Positions 59,002 through 64,000 of a stretch of DNA of 64,000 nucleotides are shown in pieces (within the stretch, counting starts at the first letter, position 1; the number at the start of each line of letters is the position of its first letter). Made by a program: the position numbers and the translations under genes. The notes under the pieces are model-generated. The model worked only from the letters and a program-made list of their open reading frames with translations. It was not told where the DNA came from and ran no database searches. This stretch comes from Delta-02 sp964513565. Lineage in GTDB: Bacteria > Desulfobacterota > Syntrophorhabdia > Syntrophorhabdales > Syntrophorhabdaceae. The stretch lies in assembly GCA_964513565.1 (NCBI GenBank), contig CAZENE010000002.1, positions 62,001 through 126,000 on the forward strand, read 5' to 3'.

Positions 59002-60648
59002 GTGGCAATATTAGGTAAAAAAAGACTGGCCGTTCTTTTTTTTCTCTGTTTTGTACTGCTCGTTTCATGCGGCAAGAAAAAAGATCCGGCAATGTACGAT
59101 GACCCGGGTAAGCCTGCCACGGGTGATATGATAATAACGGGCTCGATAGGTGAGCCGTCCAATCTCATCCCGATCCTCGCCAGCGATTCGTCATCCCACG
59201 AGATATCCGGGTATGTTTACAACGGTTTGGTTAAATATGACAGAGATCTCAATATAGTAGGGGATCTGGCAGAATCCTGGGTCATATCCAAAGATAACCT
59301 TTCGATAACGTTCAGACTCCGAAAAGGGGTCAAATGGCACGACGGAAAACCTTTTACCGCCCGCGATGTAATGTTCACATATCAAGTTACGATAGACCCA
59401 AAGACGCCGACGCCTTATTCGGGCGACTTTAAACTTGTTAAAAAAGCTGAAATACTGGACGATCACACGTTCAAAGTGACATACGACAAACCTTTCGCGC
59501 CTGCCCTGATCAGTTGGTCTGCGGCAATACTCCCCCGGCACCTGCTGGAAGGTCAGGATATTACTTCATCGCCACTCAAAAGAAAACCGATTGGGACCGG
59601 ACCTTTCGTCTTTACGGAATGGATCCCCGGGGACCGCGTGATACTATCCGCCAATCCGGAATACTTCGAAGGGCGGCCGTATATCGGGCGCTACATGATG
59701 AAGATCATCCCCGATACTGCCACCATGTTCCTCGAGTTGAAGAACAATTCGATCGATATGATGGGCCTGACGCCACTGCAATATGTCAAGCAGACCGACT
59801 ACCCGGCCTTTAAGCGTGAGTTTAACAGATACAAATATCTTGCGTTCGCATATACTTACATCGGCTATAACCTGAAACACAGGTTTTTTAAAGATAAGAG
59901 GGTCAGACAGGCGCTCACACACGCTGTAAACAAGCAGGAAATTATCGACGGGATCCTCCTCGGGCAGGGAATAGAGGCTACCGGACCCTTCAAACCTGAT
60001 ATGTGGGCACACAACGGCAATGTGAGAAAATTCGAATATGATCCCGAAAAGGCCCTGGTCCTCCTTAAGCAGGCTGGATTTGAACGCGGGTCGGACGGGA
60101 AGATGCGGAAGAACGGTGTGCCATTTGAATTTACGGTCCTCGTCAACCAGGGAAATACGGTGCGGATACAGAGCGCTGAGCTTATACAGCGCAGGTTCTC
60201 GGAGATCGGTATCGGTATGAAGATACGTGTTCTGGAATGGGCGACCCTGGTCAACGATTTTATAGACAAAAGGAATTTTGACGCTGTTCTCTTGGGTTGG
60301 ACAATTCCCAACGACCCCGATCTTTTCGATATCTGGCATTCTTCGAAGCAGGGCCCCAAGGAACTGAACTTCACGTCGTATAAAAATGAGGAGATCGACG
60401 AACTACTGGTAAAAGCGCGCCATACAATGGACCAGACCGGCAGGAAAAAATATCTCGACCGTATTCAGGAGATACTTTCAGATGACCAGCCTTACACATT
60501 TCTCTTCGTTCCTTATAGTACCGTCGCCCTGCACCGGCGTTTCAAGGGAATCGCCCCCGGTCCGGCAGGCATTATGCATAATTTCATAAAATGGTACGTA
60601 CCGGAAAACCAGATGAGGTACAGGATCAATGCTGCAGTATCTCGCTAA
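59002..60648 (+). CDS. Oligopeptide/dipeptide ABC transporter substrate-binding lipoprotein
   Basis: 548 residues from GTG 59002. The lipobox is LLVSCGKK. The SBP_bac_5 fold is seen in GSIGEPSNLIPILASDSSSH, RLRKGVKWHDGKPFTARDV and FKDKRVRQALTHAVNKQEI, and later GWTIPNDPDLFDIW. It captures peptides or another solute outside the inner membrane and hands it to the permease coded next. It overlaps the permease gene by 20 bases. Confidence 0.93.
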   Translation: MAILGKKRLAVLFFLCFVLLVSCGKKKDPAMYDDPGKPATGDMIITGSIGEPSNLIPILASDSSSHEISGYVYNGLVKYDRDLNIVGDLAESWVISKDNLSITFRLRKGVKWHDGKPFTARDVMFTYQVTIDPKTPTPYSGDFKLVKKAEILDDHTFKVTYDKPFAPALISWSAAILPRHLLEGQDITSSPLKRKPIGTGPFVFTEWIPGDRVILSANPEYFEGRPYIGRYMMKIIPDTATMFLELKNNSIDMMGLTPLQYVKQTDYPAFKREFNRYKYLAFAYTYIGYNLKHRFFKDKRVRQALTHAVNKQEIIDGILLGQGIEATGPFKPDMWAHNGNVRKFEYDPEKALVLLKQAGFERGSDGKMRKNGVPFEFTVLVNQGNTVRIQSAELIQRRFSEIGIGMKIRVLEWATLVNDFIDKRNFDAVLLGWTIPNDPDLFDIWHSSKQGPKELNFTSYKNEEIDELLVKARHTMDQTGRKKYLDRIQEILSDDQPYTFLFVPYSTVALHRRFKGIAPGPAGIMHNFIKWYVPENQMRYRINAAVSR

Positions 60649-61603
60649 ACGGCTTTTGTTCATGGTCCCGATGGTATTCGGGATCACCCTTATTTCTTTC
60701 GCAGTCATTCATCTTGTACCGGGAGAGCCCGGTATGCTTGAAGCCGAGATGAATCCGAAGATCACGAAGGAAGCGCGTGAGCGGATCCGCGCCTTTTACG
60801 GACTTGATAAACCCCTTCACGTTCAATACTGGACATGGCTCAAGAGGATCGTACGATTGGATTTCGGGACCTCTTTCGCCACAGACCGTCGTCCCGTTCT
60901 CGATAAGATCAAGGAAAGACTTCCGATCACGATATTAATAAATCTTCTGTCCATGGGCCTCATCTTTATCTTCGGTATACCCATAGGGGTCTATTGTGCC
61001 CGCTATAAAGACTCGATCACGGATAAACTGCTCACGTCCTTTGTGTTCGCCGGGTATGCGGCGCCGACATTCTGGGTGGCTTTGCTCGCGATGATCTTCT
61101 TCGGGGTCTATCTGGAGATACTGCCTGTGTCCGGAATCAAATCCTATGATTTTCAGGATATGAGCCTTCTGGGAAAAATTGCCGACGTGGCGCGGCATCT
61201 TGTCCTTCCCGTCGCTATCTCCGCGGTGGGAAGCCTTGCGGGTATATCGCGCTATATGAAAAGCAGTCTGCTCGAGGTCCTCAGGCAGGAATACATCACA
61301 ACTGCATACGCCAAGGGACTTCCCGAAAAGATAGTGATCCGCAAACATGCCCTCAGAAACGCCCTTCTTCCCGTGATAACTGTCCTCGGCCTGTCGGTGC
61401 CAGGGCTGATCGGAGGCAGTGTAATATTCGAAAGCATTTTTTCCATACCGGGCATGGGCCAGCTTTTTTACTTCAGTGTCATGGCCAGGGATTATCCCAC
61501 CATCATGGGAATTCTCGTAATAGGTGCATTCCTCACCCTTGTGGGCAACCTGATAGCCGACGTGTCATACGCCGTGGCGGACCCGAGGATAAGGATCGGG
61601 TAA
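60629..61603 (+). CDS. Oligopeptide ABC transporter permease (DppB/OppB type)
   Basis: 324 residues, six membrane helices, with the N-terminal MLQYLAKRLLFMVPMVFGITL and the permease EAA loop near TAYAKGLPEKIVIRKHALRNALLPVI. It forms half of the channel for the upstream binding protein. The second permease and the two ATPases expected for a complete transporter are not in this window; the next gene is a BrkB-type membrane protein. Confidence 0.93.
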   Translation: MLQYLAKRLLFMVPMVFGITLISFAVIHLVPGEPGMLEAEMNPKITKEARERIRAFYGLDKPLHVQYWTWLKRIVRLDFGTSFATDRRPVLDKIKERLPITILINLLSMGLIFIFGIPIGVYCARYKDSITDKLLTSFVFAGYAAPTFWVALLAMIFFGVYLEILPVSGIKSYDFQDMSLLGKIADVARHLVLPVAISAVGSLAGISRYMKSSLLEVLRQEYITTAYAKGLPEKIVIRKHALRNALLPVITVLGLSVPGLIGGSVIFESIFSIPGMGQLFYFSVMARDYPTIMGILVIGAFLTLVGNLIADVSYAVADPRIRIG

Positions 61604-61619
61604 ATGAAGCTCCGAGGCT

Positions 61620-62543
61620 GTGTCGGGGGCGATGAATAAGATCCTGATGAATAAGAAATTCAAGGAATTGTCAAAGGGCGGTATGGTCGGGATGCGGGAA
61701 TTGCCCGGTATCCTCAAACTGGTTTTCAGGAAATACCAGGCCGACCATGCCAATATCATAGTTTCATCCATTTCTTTTTATATCCTGCTGACGTTTATTC
61801 CCTTTACGCTTTTTTCCTTTTTTATCATCAGCTATGTGATCGACATAAGCCATCCGGTAGCGCACATGGAAAAATACATAGCAAATGTCATCCCCGCACC
61901 CTACAATGCCGTCATCGTAAAAAAACTTCTCAGAGAATTGAACTTGATATCTGTTTCCAAGCGGCTCTCGGGGCCGCTGGGCCTTCTTTTTCTTCTTTTG
62001 TTCACGTCTCGTCTTTTTGCAGTCATGCGACCGGCATTTCACCTTATTTTCGGTATGACGAAAAAGGGATTTTTCAAAGGGAAGCAGGAGGAGCTTTTCC
62101 TTACGTTGACATTCTCGTTCATCCAGACGCTCATCTTCTTCAGTTTTATGTTTTCCCTGATCATTCAGGTGAAACTGGCAAAGACCCTGGGTGGTTTCAT
62201 GACGAGAGCCTCATTTTCACTTGTGGACCTACTGCTTGTTACCGGGATGTTCTGGTTCCTGTACTATTTCCTCACTCCGGTGAGGGACAAAAAGAAGCTC
62301 TTCTTCGCGGCATCCTTTGGTGCGGTTCTCTGGCATGCAGGCAAGTATTTTTTTCAGTATTTTGTGCTTTATATAGGACGGTTTACCACATTATTCGGGA
62401 CCTTTGGCGTGTTCCTGGCGGTTCTCTTTTGGGTTTATTTTTCGGTATTCGTTTTTTTTGTTTGCGCCGAATTTCTCGCAGTGTCATCAGGGCGGGTCAA
62501 TGCGCCTCGGCCCAGCTATGCCCCGTTCCGATCGAAACGATAA
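61620..62543 (+). CDS. YihY/BrkB family membrane protein
   Basis: 307 residues from GTG 61620 (ATG 61632 is an alternative). Six membrane helices are visible, among them IIVSSISFYILLTFIPFTLFS and LLLVTGMFWFLYYFLTPV, with the family motifs GPLGLLFLLLFTSRLF and FGTFGVFLAVLFWVY. The role is unsettled; members were wrongly called RNase BN. Its last 47 bases overlap the end of polA on the other strand. Confidence 0.9.
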   Translation: MSGAMNKILMNKKFKELSKGGMVGMRELPGILKLVFRKYQADHANIIVSSISFYILLTFIPFTLFSFFIISYVIDISHPVAHMEKYIANVIPAPYNAVIVKKLLRELNLISVSKRLSGPLGLLFLLLFTSRLFAVMRPAFHLIFGMTKKGFFKGKQEELFLTLTFSFIQTLIFFSFMFSLIIQVKLAKTLGGFMTRASFSLVDLLLVTGMFWFLYYFLTPVRDKKKLFFAASFGAVLWHAGKYFFQYFVLYIGRFTTLFGTFGVFLAVLFWVYFSVFVFFVCAEFLAVSSGRVNAPRPSYAPFRSKR

Positions 62544-64000
62544 GGGGGACATCAAGCGATATGACGCTCTCCATCTCGTGCCGGACAAGATCTATCATGT
62601 CCGCCGCCTCGTTCTCGGCCACTTCACAGAGAAGCTCATCGTGTATCTGAAGAATGAGCCGGGAGTTGAACCCCCGCTGCCGGATCGCACGGTGTATGTT
62701 GATCATGGCGATCTTTATTATGTCTGCCGCCGTTCCCTGGATCGGCGTGTTCATAGCGACCCTTTCACCAAGCTGGCGCACCGTAGGGTCGTTGTTATTC
62801 AGTTCGGGTATGAACCGGATCCTCCCGAGAAGCGTCCGTATGAACCCATGCGTCCGCGCGCTTTCTTTAACGCTGTCCATATAGTCCTTTACGGCCTTAT
62901 GGCGCTCGAAATAACTGTCGATATATGTTTGTGCCTCCTTTTGACCGACCCCGAGCTGTTTTGACAGGCCGAATGCGCTCATCCCGTATATGATACCGAA
63001 ATTTATCACCTTTGCGGCCCGGCGCATATCGGCTGTAACGCTGTCAGTTCCGACTACGAATACATTCGCGGCCACCCGTGTGTGAATGTCTTCGTTCCTG
63101 TGAAACGTGTCGATCAACTCCCGGTCCTGGGACAGGTGAGCGAGTACGCGAAGCTCAATTTGAGAATAGTCTGAAGAGAGGAGGAGAAATCCATCGGCTG
63201 GCACAAACGACTCCCGTATTTTCGGGCCTTCTTCGCCCCGTATCGGGATATTCTGGAGGTTGGGGTCGCTGCTCGATAATCGTCCTGTTGCCACCACCAT
63301 CTGGTTGAACGTGGTGTGTATCCTTCCGGTTGCGGGGTTGATGAGGGTGGGCAAGACATCGATATATGTATTCTTCAGTTTTGTCAGCGACCTATATTCG
63401 AGTATCATGGCCGGAAGGGGGTGGCTCTCGGAAAGGATCTCCAGAACCCCCGTATCTGTCGAATATCCCGTTTTCGTTTTCTTGACGGGGGTCAATCCCA
63501 GCGTGTCGAAAAGCACGCGGCATAACTGTTGCGGGGAATTAATATTGAACGGGCCGTCGGAATGCACGTAGATCTCCTTGACGATCCCGGTCAATCGCTG
63601 ATCGAAATCACGAGAAAGCTCGCCGAGTTTTCGCCGGTCGACTCTTACACCGGATACCTCCATATCGGCGAGGACCTCAACGAGCGGCAGCTCCGTCCTG
63701 AAAAAAAGGTCGGCAACCTGAAGTTCGTCAAGCTGCCCTCGCAGGGTATCTGCAAGTTCGGGGATGCATGAGGCCATGTCGCGAAGGGATACAGCTATAT
63801 CCATTTCCGTGGGGGTTATATCGCAATATTCTTCGAGTATGGCCTGAAGGGTAAAGTCTTTTCTCAGCGGGTTTACCAGGTATGCCGCAAGCAGGGTGTC
63901 GAATACCTTTTTCCCCCGCAAGCAGTCTCCCGAGGCTATGAAGAAAGGTTTAAGGTTATGGACTATTATTTCTCGCGCGTTGCTTAAAACAGTGACAAAA
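62497..64000 (-). CDS. polA: DNA polymerase I, 3' part (5' end beyond window)
   Basis: About 501 codons are visible, continuing open to the window edge. Polymerase motif A is LLSSDYSQIELRVLAHLSQ, motif B RRAAKVINFGIIYGMSAFG and motif C LILQIHDELL. The upstream part shows the remains of the 3'-5' exonuclease domain (HNLKPFF, FDTLLAAYLVNP), in which the metal-binding Asp expected after NLK is missing, so proofreading is probably lost. The 5' nuclease domain lies outside. It fills gaps in repair and lagging-strand synthesis. It is convergent with the BrkB gene. Confidence 0.95.
   Translation of the reverse strand, partial: FVTVLSNAREIIVHNLKPFFIASGDCLRGKKVFDTLLAAYLVNPLRKDFTLQAILEEYCDITPTEMDIAVSLRDMASCIPELADTLRGQLDELQVADLFFRTELPLVEVLADMEVSGVRVDRRKLGELSRDFDQRLTGIVKEIYVHSDGPFNINSPQQLCRVLFDTLGLTPVKKTKTGYSTDTGVLEILSESHPLPAMILEYRSLTKLKNTYIDVLPTLINPATGRIHTTFNQMVVATGRLSSSDPNLQNIPIRGEEGPKIRESFVPADGFLLLSSDYSQIELRVLAHLSQDRELIDTFHRNEDIHTRVAANVFVVGTDSVTADMRRAAKVINFGIIYGMSAFGLSKQLGVGQKEAQTYIDSYFERHKAVKDYMDSVKESARTHGFIRTLLGRIRFIPELNNNDPTVRQLGERVAMNTPIQGTAADIIKIAMINIHRAIRQRGFNSRLILQIHDELLCEVAENEAADMIDLVRHEMESVISLDVPLIVSIGTGHSWAEAH

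Noticed and set aside
61604..61640. Remnant of a second permease gene after the DppB-type permease
   Set aside because: Only an 11-codon frame is present, without recognisable permease sequence.
1..64000. tRNA, rRNA, CRISPR array, insertion sequence or prophage
   Set aside because: No cloverleaf with the T-loop signature, no rRNA stretch, no regularly spaced repeats, and no transposase or integrase motif were seen by eye.

Overview
The window looks like the chromosome of a Gram-negative, anaerobic or facultatively anaerobic bacterium of the former Deltaproteobacteria or a related phylum. The grounds are a complete-looking type II secretion operon with secretin, NrfHA ammonifying nitrite reductase, an NtrC-type sigma-54 activator, NarL-type two-component pairs and OmpA/LemA envelope proteins. 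The exact lineage cannot be fixed from the sequence alone. I see no tRNA, rRNA, CRISPR array, insertion sequence or prophage.

Layout. (1) 1-14452 is a surface-glycan locus. It holds four ATP-grasp proteins in a row (the first cut by the window edge) with a glutamine-dependent asparagine synthetase homologue between two closely related copies. A hexapeptide acyltransferase, a GT4 and a GT2 glycosyltransferase, a fused Gfo/Idh/MocA dehydrogenase-epimerase and a SAM methyltransferase follow. A convergent pair on the minus strand encodes a secreted FN3/BACON/B-repeat protein and a secreted lectin-fold, lyase-like protein, closed by a very strong terminator. (2) 14761-17594 is a membrane histidine kinase with an NtrC-type activator. 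(3) 17801-28585 is a type II secretion operon in the order G-D-E-F-H-I-J-K-L-M-C, most genes touching or overlapping. A NarL-type regulator ending in a terminator and an atypical stand-alone receiver follow. (4) 30053-36498 holds an exported VanX-like dipeptidase, a FabK/nitronate monooxygenase-type flavoprotein, a soluble kinase/NarL pair, glutamate dehydrogenase behind a motif-rich promoter, and a carboxymuconolactone decarboxylase-family protein. (5) 36650-44449 is mainly cell envelope: LemA with two TPM-domain proteins, a transglutaminase-like protein with a Cys-rich partner, a chemoreceptor, a methyltransferase, a PA2779-like protein, a helical exported protein and an OmpA lipoprotein. 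(6) 44629-50230 is a minus-strand operon: SpoIID-like protein, MurU-like nucleotidyltransferase, AmgK-like kinase, GT2 glycosyltransferase and a diadenosine-tetraphosphate/GDP-sugar phosphorylase-like protein. (7) 50487-55521 carries a His/Pro/Tyr-rich exported peptide, a metallo-beta-lactamase-fold lipoprotein, a NarL/kinase pair and nrfHA. (8) 55769-64000 is mixed: a small basic-tailed protein with an excellent promoter and ribosome binding site, a NUDIX hydrolase, a zincin, a nitroreductase, a FabH-like synthase, an oligopeptide binding protein with one permease, a BrkB/YihY membrane protein, and the 3' two-thirds of polA leaving the window.

How it may work together. Regions 1-3 read as one surface programme: build and decorate a polysaccharide, secrete proteins that bind or trim it, and control or deliver them through the kinase/activator pair and type II secretion. 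The two most interesting candidates for undescribed biology are the ATP-grasp/asparagine-synthetase set inside the glycan locus, and the MurU/AmgK/phosphorylase operon, which looks like a nucleotide-sugar salvage route that recycles both the sugar and the nucleotide. Both are inferences from family membership and gene order.
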